From contig DIKC01000089.1 of NCBI GenBank assembly GCA_002421565.1, forward strand, positions 576 to 23,523: 22,948 nucleotides of DNA. Direction: 5' to 3'. The DNA comes from Desulfobulbaceae bacterium UBA5628. GTDB taxonomy: Bacteria > Desulfobacterota > Desulfobulbia > Desulfobulbales > Desulfurivibrionaceae. A program made the translations under genes and the position numbers. This document shows positions 6,660-14,154 of the stretch, piece by piece; the stretch's first letter is position 1, and each line of letters begins with the position of its first letter. The notes beneath the pieces were generated by a model. That model worked only from the letters and a program-made list of their open reading frames with translations. It made no database searches and was not told the origin of the DNA.

Positions 6660-9233
6660 TCAGAACCCTTCAAGTAGGCGTTCTCTCGCCTTCCGAGACT
6701 TTTCGAGCGCATCGAACCAGTATTCATCAAGTAGTGGGCCGATCTCGGTATCGACAACCTGCCGGAACCATTCCCGGGCTTCACTGATGGGAACACCAAA
6801 CGGCGGTGTGACATAGCTGTGCCCCACTCGGAACTGAGGACCGAGTCCGGTGTCGGCTGAGATTTCATTATTCAGGGCAATGAGACGCTTCTCGATTTCG
6901 ACAAGGATTTCTGAATCAATACCGCACTGGGATTGAACCCAATCGTGCCAGGGCTTTCCGAGCGAGGGTTCCAGATCGATGAAGGCGAAACGGCGACGCA
7001 GCGCCAGATCGACCAGAGCGAGGGAGCGGTCGGCAATATTCATCGTGCCGATAACATAGAGGTTGTCCGGGATGAAAACACGCTCGCCATCCGACCGTTT
7101 ATAGGAAAGCTCCAGGGCCTCATTCGGGGTTCTCTTGTCCACCTCAAGCAGCGTCAGCATCTCGCCGAAAATCTGCGCGGGATTCCCGCGATTGATCTCT
7201 TCGATGACGACGACATGCCTTGATGTTGGGTCTTTCGCGGCGGCCTTTATCATCTCCATAAAAGGCCCATCTACCAGCGTGAGCTTGCCGTCGCCCACCG
7301 GCCGCCAGCCACGAATAAAATCCTCGTAAGAAAGGTTCGGATGAAACTGGACCGCCCGGACTTTGCTGTCGTCGCGTTGCCCCATAAAAGCGAAAGCCAA
7401 TCGCTTGGCCAGCCAGGTCTTGCCGGTTCCCGGCGGCCCTTGGAGGATCAGATTTTTCTTGGTCCGAAGACGTTCGAGAATCTTTTCGAGTTTTTCCCGC
7501 GCGAGGAAACATCCATCGCCCACAATATCGTCTATCGAATACGGCTCAATTGGTCGAGTTTCATCCGCAATCGGAAGTGAAGTAGAAAAGAAATCTGTAA
7601 ATCGCCTATATTTGCCTAACTCAGCTTGAGGCAAGCTCAACAAGGTCAAGCCTTTTTCAGTAATCTTGACATACCCTCTTCGAGGAAAATCAACCAGTTC
7701 CGCCCTTTTCAGATAAGACTTTGCCCACGCTGCACGGTTGTCGAACACGGGTTGCCCTGTCGACTCAAGAGTTACGACATCATACTTTTCGAGTCCCATT
7801 TCGGACTTCATTTTTTGGTAGACCTCATTTGCGAGATGCTCCTGCTCGTCTCTTATGAGTCTTAGAAATGGGATCATTAAATCATCAAACTTTGGCAGCA
7901 GGCCTCGCAGGTCGTCGGCTATTCCGTCTGGTGAAATTTCTTCATCATCGGTTTCAATATTCTGAATATCCGGGTCAGTCGCGTATGGATTGGCAGCTGT
8001 CCCGCTGTCCTTAAAAAGCCAAGCGGCAAGGGAAAGCTCGGGGAATGAATGGACTGGATACGCATCCTCCTGGAAGCGAGCTTCAAGAGTGTCCAGAACC
8101 TTCAGGTAATCAGTGGCGTTGCAGCGCCCCTTGGGGCCGTTCATGCCAATCTGAATGTTGAGCTTTTTGCTGATGTAATGCTGGGACTTATCATCCAACG
8201 TCGGGAAATTCCAAGGACGAATCCAGTAAAGCCCCATGGTAAGGTTCCAGCCCACTCCCCAAGATTCCGTTGTCTTGTCGTATGCCGCCGCAAATGTCGT
8301 CCGAGCTTCCACATCATCCGCTTCCGCGAAAGCAATTGCCTGAGCGAAGGCGTCCCAGAGGGTGTCAATGTCATCAGGTTTGCGTTTATAACTGTAACCA
8401 AAAAACCATGTGCGCTGATTGTTGAGAACAGGAATCCCTTCAAATGAGTCGGGAACAGGTACTGAAACACCGAGCAGATTGGCCAATTCGCTCGCTATAG
8501 TTTTGCGGTTTGCATCAGTAATCCCTCTGTTGAATATGCCCATGACTGTAAATGGGCAAATATCCTTCAGTGGGCCGCCTGGAACATTTTTTTGATATTG
8601 GTCATTGAGAATCGACATGCAGTCGACTTTTTCTGCGATAGTATGAATCCCGGTAATCAGCTCATCTCGCCGATTCCGAAAGGTAAGGAGCTTGTCGGCC
8701 ACTGCCTCGTAGAAGTGGGTCCAGTTGAAACGGCGCTTATCGACGGCGCTATCACCGAAACGCTCACGCCAATAAGGAGCGTTGCGAAACCGATTGATAT
8801 CTTGCGTTTTTTCCTCGAATGTGAATCCGAGCAAAGCATCTGTGGTCCAGTCACCAGGCAAGACCCGCCAGACCGTGCTTCGATTGGTGTAGAAGTACCA
8901 CTCACGAGGAAGATCGAAAGGTTTCCATTCAACCTTCAATGTGCGGCCATCGCCGAGGTTTTCCTTTACCGTGCCAATGGCTTTGATCGCCATGACTGAA
9001 ACGGTTTGGCCTCGGTTATCAAAGGGGAGATCGTGCTTCCGCGTATAGGAGGACTTGATCGCAATACGGTCCCCCACCTGGATGGACTTCACCGCGTCGA
9101 GGTATTTGTCTTGATACCCATTTTCCCAAAGACCTTCCTCCATAAAACGGGGGGTCTGATCATCGGTTCCGCCGTATGAGGCCCCGACAAACCAACAGGC
9201 GCGGGCTCCGGCCCCTTCAGGTTTTGAACTCAT
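6660..9233 (-). CDS. mcrB: McrB-like AAA+ NTPase with N-terminal reader-like domain
   Basis: The protein is about 857 residues from ATG at 9233, chosen because GGGAG lies 7 bases upstream; a further in-frame ATG at 9284 has no ribosome site. The first 165 or so residues (ARACWFVGASYGGTDDQ onward) resemble the EVE/PUA-like modules fused to many McrB proteins, probably the modified-base reader (inference). A middle region of unclear fold follows. Around 495-535 comes a winged helix like the Mrr N-terminal domain (YLKRAELVDFPRRGYVKITE). The C-terminal AAA+ motor has Walker A GPPGTGKT near 600, Walker B VVVIEEINRG near 672 and the McrB hallmark IGTMNIADRS near 726. McrB uses GTP in E. coli; nucleotide choice here is not proven. 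It translocates or scans DNA and activates McrC encoded next. It is AT-rich relative to its surroundings. Confidence 0.9.
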   Translation of the reverse strand: MSSKPEGAGARACWFVGASYGGTDDQTPRFMEEGLWENGYQDKYLDAVKSIQVGDRIAIKSSYTRKHDLPFDNRGQTVSVMAIKAIGTVKENLGDGRTLKVEWKPFDLPREWYFYTNRSTVWRVLPGDWTTDALLGFTFEEKTQDINRFRNAPYWRERFGDSAVDKRRFNWTHFYEAVADKLLTFRNRRDELITGIHTIAEKVDCMSILNDQYQKNVPGGPLKDICPFTVMGIFNRGITDANRKTIASELANLLGVSVPVPDSFEGIPVLNNQRTWFFGYSYKRKPDDIDTLWDAFAQAIAFAEADDVEARTTFAAAYDKTTESWGVGWNLTMGLYWIRPWNFPTLDDKSQHYISKKLNIQIGMNGPKGRCNATDYLKVLDTLEARFQEDAYPVHSFPELSLAAWLFKDSGTAANPYATDPDIQNIETDDEEISPDGIADDLRGLLPKFDDLMIPFLRLIRDEQEHLANEVYQKMKSEMGLEKYDVVTLESTGQPVFDNRAAWAKSYLKRAELVDFPRRGYVKITEKGLTLLSLPQAELGKYRRFTDFFSTSLPIADETRPIEPYSIDDIVGDGCFLAREKLEKILERLRTKKNLILQGPPGTGKTWLAKRLAFAFMGQRDDSKVRAVQFHPNLSYEDFIRGWRPVGDGKLTLVDGPFMEMIKAAAKDPTSRHVVVIEEINRGNPAQIFGEMLTLLEVDKRTPNEALELSYKRSDGERVFIPDNLYVIGTMNIADRSLALVDLALRRRFAFIDLEPSLGKPWHDWVQSQCGIDSEILVEIEKRLIALNNEISADTGLGPQFRVGHSYVTPPFGVPISEAREWFRQVVDTEIGPLLDEYWFDALEKSRKARERLLEGF

Positions 9234-9254
9234 AATCGATCTCCCATAATGAGA

Positions 9255-9284
9255 AATGTACGCATTGCATTTATTGAACCGCAA
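9255..9284 (-). promoter_or_regulatory. Candidate promoter of mcrBC
   Basis: On the minus strand TTGCGG (9284-9279) and TACATT (9260-9255) are separated by 18 bases. Transcription would start about 15 bases before the mcrB ATG at 9233, leaving just enough room for the GGGAG ribosome site (9245-9241). The boxes match the consensus only partly. Confidence 0.3.
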
Positions 9285-9342
9285 AATGCCTTGGCACTTT
9301 TGAGAACATGTGCAAAAAACTATCTAACTCCCATCCAGGGGT

Positions 9343-9400
9343 AAACGGGGACGTTTTTCAATTTTTCGAGGGATGTTAGAAACGGGCTCCGTCCCTATTT
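9343..9400. repeat. Imperfect inverted repeat, REP-like
   Basis: AAACGGGGACG (9343-9353) can pair with CGTCCCTATTT (9390-9400): ten of eleven positions pair, counting one G-T wobble. The 36-base loop holds a T-rich segment. The wording, a GGGACG arm answered by CGTCCC, resembles short palindromes scattered in deltaproteobacterial genomes near REP-associated transposases, but no transposase is present here. It could be a REP/MITE remnant marking the edge of the mcrBC block. Confidence 0.45.
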
Positions 9401-9512
9401 CCCGTCCTATCAAGAAAAGGCATGGGGAGCCCAAAAAAGGTTTGGCAATTGAGCGACCCCTGAATCCAAAATTTTAAGCAAGATGCACAGGTTATACCGG
9501 CGTATGCCGTTA

Positions 9513-9531
9513 CTGTCAAACAGATTGACAG
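9513..9531. promoter_or_regulatory. Perfect 7-base palindrome, candidate operator
   Basis: CTGTCAA (9513-9519) and TTGACAG (9525-9531) are perfect inverted repeats with a 5-base spacer. The right arm contains TTGACA, an ideal -35 box, although no convincing -10 follows at 16-18 bases. It lies 122 bases before the chosen start of the first glgC-like gene and could be a repressor or activator site for that operon. Confidence 0.35.
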
Positions 9532-9652
9532 GTTGCCTGACCAAGATGAAAAAGCGTGTTTCGCGCATTCCTGCTTGCCTTTTGTTTCTGCCGCCTTAAT
9601 AATGAAAAAAGTGGCTGATCGTCGTCCGACAACTCCAACCAAGGCGGCTTTT

Positions 9653-10921
9653 ATGGCGAAACTGAAACCCACGGTCTTGGCGGTGATCCTGGCCGGCGGC
9701 CGGGTCGATGAACTTAGTGTGCTCACCGCCCACCGGCCCAAATCGGCGGTACCCTTCGGCGGTTTTGCCCGGGTCATCGACTTTTCCCTCAGCAATCTCA
9801 TGCACTCCGGTCTGGAACTGGTGGCGGTCCTCAGCCAGTACCGCAGCTTTTCCCTGATCAACCACATCGGCATCGGCGCTTCCTGGGACATGATCGGCCG
9901 TTATCGCGGGGTCTTTGTCCTGCCGCCGTTCCAGGGCTTCGGCCAGAGCAGTTGGTATCGCGGCTCGGCCGACGCGGTTCATCAGAACCTGGATTTTATC
10001 CGGTTTCACCAGCCGGAAACCATCCTGATCATCTCCGGCGATCATGTCTATAATATGGATTACCGGGAAATTCTCCGCTACCACCGGGAAAAAGACGCCG
10101 ATTGCACCATGGCCTGCGTCCGGGTGCCGATGAACGAGGCCCAACGCTTCGGGGTGGCCGAAATCGACGACGAGGACGGCGAACGGGGCGGCCGGGTGCT
10201 GCAATACCGGGAAAAACCGGAAGCCCCGACCTTCAACTGGGCCTCGATGACCGTTTACTGTTTCAAGCCGGCGGTACTCTACGAATTGCTGGCCGCCAAC
10301 AGCCGCGAGGATGAATCCTTTGAGTTCGGCCGCGACATCCTGCCCCGGGCCATGCGCGAACAGAAAAAGGTGTACGGCTACAAATTCGCCGGCTATTGGG
10401 GCTACACCCGGACGGTGGAGGAATACTGGCGGACCAGCATGGATCTGCTGGGCGACGAGCCCAAGCTGCGCCTCTCCGAATGGGGGTTGCGCACCAACCT
10501 GGAACAGCGCGACATGCGCGACTGCCAGCCCCTCAAGGTCGGCCCCGAGGCGGTGATCGCCAACAGCCTGATTTATAACGGCTGCGTGGTGGACGGGCGG
10601 GTGGAAAACTCCATCCTCTTTCCGGGGGTGCGGGTGGCGGCCGGGGCGGTGGTGCGCAATTCGGTGCTCTTTTTTGACAACGTGGTGGGCCGGGAGGCGC
10701 GGCTCAACAAGGTGGTGAGCGACGTGAACGTGACCGTGGGCGAGAAGGCCGTGATCGGAGCGGCCGAGGAAGCGACCGGGGCGGCCGGAGTGACGGTGCT
10801 CGGCTGGCATAACTGGATTCCGGCCGGGATGCGGATCGGGGCGGGCTGCACCCTCTATCCCGATCTCGGCCCGGAAAAAATGGCCTGCCCCGCCATTGCC
10901 GATAACGAGGTGGTGCGATGA
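9653..10921 (+). CDS. GlgC-like ADP-glucose pyrophosphorylase paralogue with altered active site
   Basis: A 422-residue member of the glucose-1-phosphate adenylyltransferase family: nucleotidyltransferase domain (1 to about 290) and C-terminal left-handed beta-helix (hexapeptide repeats, about 310-395). Conserved parts include RPKSAVPFGG, GSADAVHQN, ISGDHVYNMD and YREKPEAP. Two catalytic sites differ from canonical GlgC. The loop AGGxGxRL reads AGGRVDEL, so the catalytic Arg position is E20, and the metal-binding motif YWRDVGT reads YWGYTRT, so the Asp position is Y251. This suggests a subunit with little or no catalysis that regulates or stabilises the next gene's product, like Firmicute GlgD or plant large subunits (inference). 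The stop overlaps the next start as ATGA. ATG at 9653 aligns exactly with the neighbour's N-terminus and has AAGG upstream; in-frame ATGs at 9602 and 9533 are alternatives. Confidence 0.85.
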   Translation: MAKLKPTVLAVILAGGRVDELSVLTAHRPKSAVPFGGFARVIDFSLSNLMHSGLELVAVLSQYRSFSLINHIGIGASWDMIGRYRGVFVLPPFQGFGQSSWYRGSADAVHQNLDFIRFHQPETILIISGDHVYNMDYREILRYHREKDADCTMACVRVPMNEAQRFGVAEIDDEDGERGGRVLQYREKPEAPTFNWASMTVYCFKPAVLYELLAANSREDESFEFGRDILPRAMREQKKVYGYKFAGYWGYTRTVEEYWRTSMDLLGDEPKLRLSEWGLRTNLEQRDMRDCQPLKVGPEAVIANSLIYNGCVVDGRVENSILFPGVRVAAGAVVRNSVLFFDNVVGREARLNKVVSDVNVTVGEKAVIGAAEEATGAAGVTVLGWHNWIPAGMRIGAGCTLYPDLGPEKMACPAIADNEVVR

Positions 10922-12186
10922 GCTGGGACCGCAATCATACCCTGGTGCTGCTTTTGGCCGGCGGGGTGGGCAGCCGCCTCAATCTTCTGGTCCAGAGCCG
11001 GGCCAAACCGGCGGTACCCTTTGCCGGCATTTACCGGATCATCGATTTTTCCCTCAGCAACGTGATGAATTCCGGCTTTTCCCAGGTCGGGGTGCTGACC
11101 CAGTACAAGCCTCTGTCGCTGATGCGCCATCTCGGCACCGGCGCTGCCTGGGATCTGGTGGGCCGGACCAGGGGGGTGAAAATCCTGCCGCCCCGTACCG
11201 GGGCCAAGGATTCCGACTGGTACAAAGGCACCGCCGACGCGGTACGCCAGAACATCGACTTCATCAAGGCCCATCCCTCCCAGGAAATCATCATCCTTTC
11301 CGGCGATCACATCTACCACATGGACCTGGACGACATGCTCCAGAGCCACCGCCGCAAGCAGGCGGACATGACCGTGGCCACCATGGTGGTGCCGCGCGAA
11401 CAGATTCACCAGTTCGGGACCGCGATCACCGACCCCGACGGCCGGATCGTGGAGTGGGAGGAGAAACCCAAGGTGCCGCGCACCGACCTGGCTTCGATGG
11501 GCATTTACGTCTTCAACAGCGATTACCTGCTGTCCGTGCTGGAGGCCCACCGCACCGACATGGATTTCGGGATGGATACGATTCCGCGGGCGATTGCCGC
11601 CGACCGGGTCTATGCCTACCCCTTCCGGGGCTACTGGCGCGACGTGGGCACCATCCAGGCCTATTGGGAGGCGAACATGGACGTGCTGCGGCCCCATTCG
11701 CCGATCAGCCCCCAGGCGTGGGGGATCAGGCCCAACCCGGAGGCCGACGGCCTGGCCGCCGACCGCTGCCCGGCCCGCTTCCTGGGCGGCAGCCGGGTGC
11801 AAAACTCGCTGATCGCCGCCGGTTGCGTGATCCAGGGGACGGTAATCAATTCGGTGCTTTCGCCGGGGGTGCGGGTGGGGCCGGGGGCAGTGGTGCGCGA
11901 TTCGATCCTCTTCCACGATTGCCGGGTGGCAAGCGGCGCAATGGTCGATCTCGCCATTTGCGACAAGCGGGTCCAGGTCGGCCAGGGCGCGGTAATCGGG
12001 GCCGGCGACGACCGGGAAACCCCCAACCGCGAACATCCCAAGCATCTCTACACCGGCATCACCCTGATCGGCAAGGGCGCCCAAGTGCCGGCAGGGGCCA
12101 GCATCGGCCGCAACTGCATCGTCGCGGCCCAACGCCGGCCCGAGGAATTTCCGGAGCTGGCAATCCCCACCGGCGAATCGGTCTGA
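10918..12186 (+). CDS. glgC: Glucose-1-phosphate adenylyltransferase (ADP-glucose pyrophosphorylase)
   Basis: The 422-residue enzyme makes ADP-glucose from ATP and glucose 1-phosphate, the committed step of bacterial glycogen synthesis. The full set of motifs is present: AGGVGSRL at 15-21 with catalytic R20, SRAKPAVPFAG, GTADAVRQN, LSGDHIYHMD, the sugar-phosphate-binding EEKPKVP, and YWRDVGT with metal-binding D242. A left-handed beta-helix of hexapeptide repeats occupies the C-terminal quarter. It overlaps the preceding paralogue by 4 bases (ATGA), and the two proteins have the same length, so a fixed-ratio hetero-oligomer is likely (inference). In the family, activity is controlled allosterically by glycolytic intermediates; the effector is not readable here. 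No glycogen synthase or branching enzyme lies in the window. Composition is typical of the host. Confidence 0.93.
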   Translation: MSWDRNHTLVLLLAGGVGSRLNLLVQSRAKPAVPFAGIYRIIDFSLSNVMNSGFSQVGVLTQYKPLSLMRHLGTGAAWDLVGRTRGVKILPPRTGAKDSDWYKGTADAVRQNIDFIKAHPSQEIIILSGDHIYHMDLDDMLQSHRRKQADMTVATMVVPREQIHQFGTAITDPDGRIVEWEEKPKVPRTDLASMGIYVFNSDYLLSVLEAHRTDMDFGMDTIPRAIAADRVYAYPFRGYWRDVGTIQAYWEANMDVLRPHSPISPQAWGIRPNPEADGLAADRCPARFLGGSRVQNSLIAAGCVIQGTVINSVLSPGVRVGPGAVVRDSILFHDCRVASGAMVDLAICDKRVQVGQGAVIGAGDDRETPNREHPKHLYTGITLIGKGAQVPAGASIGRNCIVAAQRRPEEFPELAIPTGESV

Positions 12187-12208
12187 TTGCCCGGCGATTT
12201 TTTGGGAT

Positions 12209-12400
12209 TTAATAGAACCTCTCGGGCCAAAGCCTTGCGCCGTGAAGAACCCGGAGTATCTGGATGGATTGTCTTTTGAGGCGATAGGCTACAATGTATG
12301 GGGTGCGGGTCACCACCAGTTCCCGCGTCCCTTTCACCCGGCCAGGTCTGCCCAGATGGCGGTTGTCAATCAGCGCCTGGGGGAGCCACTCCAGATTCAC
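12209..12400 (-). CDS. Shortened RelE/ParE-family toxin, probably inactive
   Basis: The C-terminal part is unmistakable for the family: LGRPGRVKGTRELVV, TRTPYIVAYRL, and the ending ILRVLHGARLWP. The N-terminal VNLEWLPQAL is also the normal family start. The roughly 30 residues that usually lie between these parts, two helices of the ParE fold, are missing, while the reading frame is kept. Length is 63 residues against about 95 expected. I place the start at GTG 12400, which overlaps the antitoxin stop as GTGA, the usual coupling in this operon type; a longer frame from 12451 adds residues unlike the family. An in-frame internal deletion has probably disarmed the toxin by removing the helical hairpin that contacts the antitoxin or target. 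A sequence variant that tolerates the loss cannot be excluded. Confidence 0.75.
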   Translation of the reverse strand: MNLEWLPQALIDNRHLGRPGRVKGTRELVVTRTPYIVAYRLKRQSIQILRVLHGARLWPERFY

Positions 12401-12723
12401 GGGTTCGTTTTCCCGGCTTGAGCGAGTAATGATTTTCGTTTTTTGGCCCACTGGTTGCGGACTGTGGCGTGGGGGACGAACTCGGTTTCCGGTTTGTCCG
12501 CTTCGGTTACCGCCGACTCCACCTGCCGCCGAAACCAGCGGTCATGTTCTTGGGCTTGGGCAACAGGTAGTTTGACCTGAAATGGCAGGCCCTTTTCGAG
12601 CACCACCTGATGCAGAAAAAGGCGGATGGCCTCACTCATATTGAGGCCAAAACAAGCCAGGAGCGCCTGAGCCTCCTCCTTGATGGCGTTATCGATACGC
12701 GAACGAATGACGGTTTCCGACAT
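12397..12723 (-). CDS. RelB/DinJ-family antitoxin
   Basis: A 108-residue protein whose first half is a ribbon-helix-helix of the RelB/DinJ type: SETVIRSRIDNAIKEEAQAL, then LNMSEAIRLFLHQVV and EKGLPFQVKLP. Such proteins bind their own promoter and neutralise the cognate toxin through a flexible C-terminus, here charged and ending KKRKSLLAQAGKTNP. I chose ATG at 12723 because AGGGGG lies 8 bases upstream; ATG at 12753 is in frame but has no ribosome site. It is somewhat longer than E. coli DinJ (about 86 residues). The toxin gene follows with a 4-base overlap but has lost its middle, so this antitoxin may now act only as a repressor or as protection against related toxins (inference). Confidence 0.85.
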   Translation of the reverse strand: MSETVIRSRIDNAIKEEAQALLACFGLNMSEAIRLFLHQVVLEKGLPFQVKLPVAQAQEHDRWFRRQVESAVTEADKPETEFVPHATVRNQWAKKRKSLLAQAGKTNP

Positions 12724-12751
12724 GGTTTTACCCCCTGTATTTTGTAGCCTC

Positions 12752-12780
12752 ATCGTAGCTCAATCAGTGACAGAGTACAA
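12752..12780 (-). promoter_or_regulatory. Candidate promoter of the relB-like/toxin pair
   Basis: On the minus strand TTGTAC (12780-12775) and TACGAT (12757-12752) are 17 bases apart, about 29 bases before the antitoxin ATG. The -10 fits TAnnAT; the -35 fits only in TTG. No clear operator palindrome was seen beside it. Confidence 0.25.
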
Positions 12781-12810
12781 CATCTTTCGAGACATATCCA
12801 AAAGTTGCGC

Positions 12811-12839
12811 TTGACCGTACACGTGCTGTTGCATAAATT
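12811..12839 (+). promoter_or_regulatory. Weak candidate promoter upstream of the NucS-like gene
   Basis: TTGACC (12811-12816) is followed after 17 bases by TAAATT (12834-12839), in the AT-rich gap between the antitoxin and the nuclease-like gene. It is about 170 bases before the start codon, so a long leader would result. The gap also holds a small CCGCC/GGCGG hairpin (12936-12956) and nothing else I recognise. Confidence 0.2.
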
Positions 12840-13009
12840 GATCTGCCACAACATGAAACCACATAAATACCATGAGTTTACGCGGAATCGATGATCAAAC
12901 AGTATCTGGTCGCCCACCGAACCTTAACCATCTTGCCGCCACTTCGCATGAGGCGGATGCTACCGAGTGATGGCTTGGGCGGCCGCGAGGTACGGCTTGG
13001 GAGAAATTC

Positions 13010-14062
13010 ATGAGAGTCTTCGGTGTCCAGTCTGACGGCAAATTCAGCGAGTACGTTAAAACGCCTTTTCAGCGTGATCATGAAGAAGCGGTACTTGAGG
13101 ATTGGCTGGAGTCCAACCATGACGGGATCGTGGAAGATGGAAAAGTTCTAATCATCGGACGGCAGGTATCCACTAACTTGGGAGGCTACATTGATCTGCT
13201 TGGTGTGGACCGTGAAGGAAACGTAGTTGTTATCGAGTTAAAACGGGATCGAACGCCCCGTGACGCCATAGCTCAATCTCTTGAGTATGCCTCCTTTGCC
13301 GAACGGCTCAACACCGATCAGCTTGAAGAAATACTCCATCTATACCTGAACGACGACTCGCTCAGCCTTGCCGAGCATCACCGGGAATATTTCGGCCTTG
13401 GTTCGGATGAAGCCGTGGCTTTCAATAAAGATCAGCGAATTGTCGTGGTCGGTCAACGTATTACCTCCGAAATCAGGCAGACTGCATCGTTCCTTCGCTC
13501 CAAGGGAATCAGGGTAACTTGCGTCGAGTTCACCTTTTTTCAGGCTAACGGAGGAACCCGGCTGCTTTCTCAGGAGATCGTTGTCGGCAAGGAATCACAG
13601 AAGCCCGTCAAAGTGGCCTCCGGCTCACTCCCGATCGTGAGTGAGGATGCCTTTATTGCTTCTCTCGACGAGAATGGTAAAGCCGTTTTTTCCCGAATTA
13701 TCGAATTGGCAAAAAATAAGTCCCTGCCCATCCACTGGGGCGCCAAAGGATTTTCCCTGAATGTTGACGTTGCCGGAACCCATGTTGCGATCTGCTTTGT
13801 ATATCCGCCTGATTCGGTTTATAAGCAGACCTTCCGTACGTCATTGCGTGATGTCGGAGGCGTGGAGCGGAAGACGGCGGTGCCGGAGCAAGTTATCCGT
13901 GCTCTTGGAGAAGAGGCGGAAGCCACAGGCCTATTTGTCCCGGCAGGGCGAGACCTGAAATGTCAGATTACAAGACGGTTTACGGACGCCGAGGTTGAGT
14001 CTCTTGTCGCCTGGTGCGAGTCCGTGGCCAAGGCTGTTCGTGAATACGGGTTGAAAGAGTAG
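13010..14062 (+). CDS. NucS/DUF91-like PD-(D/E)XK nuclease-domain protein
   Basis: A 350-residue protein whose N-terminal 110 residues form a PD-(D/E)XK fold like the C-terminal nuclease domain of NucS. EEAVLEDWLESN (25-36) supplies the leading acidic helix, GGYIDLLGVD holds Asp62, VVVIELKR holds Glu76 and Lys78, and AQSLEYAS gives the QxxxY helix (Q89, Y93). Residues 130-190 form a second alpha/beta part (RIVVVGQRITSEIRQTASFL), and the last 130 have no family I recognise. All nuclease residues are present, so DNA cleavage is plausible but unproven. ATG at 13010 has GGGAG 5 bases upstream. It lies between two toxin-antitoxin pairs in an AT-richer patch beside recD, which hints at a role in defence against foreign DNA (inference). 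No methyltransferase or helicase partner is adjacent. Confidence 0.75.
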   Translation: MRVFGVQSDGKFSEYVKTPFQRDHEEAVLEDWLESNHDGIVEDGKVLIIGRQVSTNLGGYIDLLGVDREGNVVVIELKRDRTPRDAIAQSLEYASFAERLNTDQLEEILHLYLNDDSLSLAEHHREYFGLGSDEAVAFNKDQRIVVVGQRITSEIRQTASFLRSKGIRVTCVEFTFFQANGGTRLLSQEIVVGKESQKPVKVASGSLPIVSEDAFIASLDENGKAVFSRIIELAKNKSLPIHWGAKGFSLNVDVAGTHVAICFVYPPDSVYKQTFRTSLRDVGGVERKTAVPEQVIRALGEEAEATGLFVPAGRDLKCQITRRFTDAEVESLVAWCESVAKAVREYGLKE

Positions 14063-14068
14063 GATGAT

Positions 14069-14109
14069 GCCGGAAGATAGCGCGTCGAATTCTGTGAAAT
14101 TCGTCCGGC
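14069..14109. other. Two-tier hairpin between the NucS-like gene and the addiction module
   Basis: An outer stem GCCGGA (14069-14074) / TCCGGC (14104-14109) encloses an inner perfect stem CGAATT (14086-14091) / AATTCG (14098-14103) with a 6-base loop; 11 bases bulge on the left side only. No T-run follows, so it is not a classical terminator. It could be a processing or attenuation element between the two genes. Confidence 0.4.
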
Positions 14110-14154
14110 TGACAGGGCAAAGCGGTTGTCATCTAAGAAGAAAGGAGTGACGCA

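Larger units (their letters stand above)
9234..9652. other. Intergenic region between mcrB and the first glgC-like gene
   Basis: About 419 bases separate the two divergent starts. It holds a candidate mcrB promoter, an imperfect inverted repeat (9343-9400) and a perfect short palindrome (9513-9531). The stretch 9533-9652 is open in frame with the glgC-like gene, but it has no ribosome site and no family similarity, so I treat it as leader. No further gene is seen. Confidence 0.6.

Noticed and set aside
9525..9553. TTGACA as the -35 box of a glgC promoter
   Set aside because: No acceptable -10 hexamer at 16-18 bases downstream; recorded only as part of the palindrome.
9596..10810. 404-residue open frame antisense to the first glgC-like gene
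   Set aside because: His/Gly/Pro-rich composition with no family pattern; a GC-rich shadow of a well-supported gene on the other strand.
10855..12132. 425-residue antisense frame and a 438-residue same-strand frame (10896-12212) over glgC
   Set aside because: Both are shadows: low-complexity Arg/Gly/Pro composition, while glgC shows complete motifs in its own frame.
12878..13120. 80-residue minus-strand frame across the start of the NucS-like gene
   Set aside because: It overlaps a well-supported gene with a good ribosome site, lacks its own, and matches no family I know.
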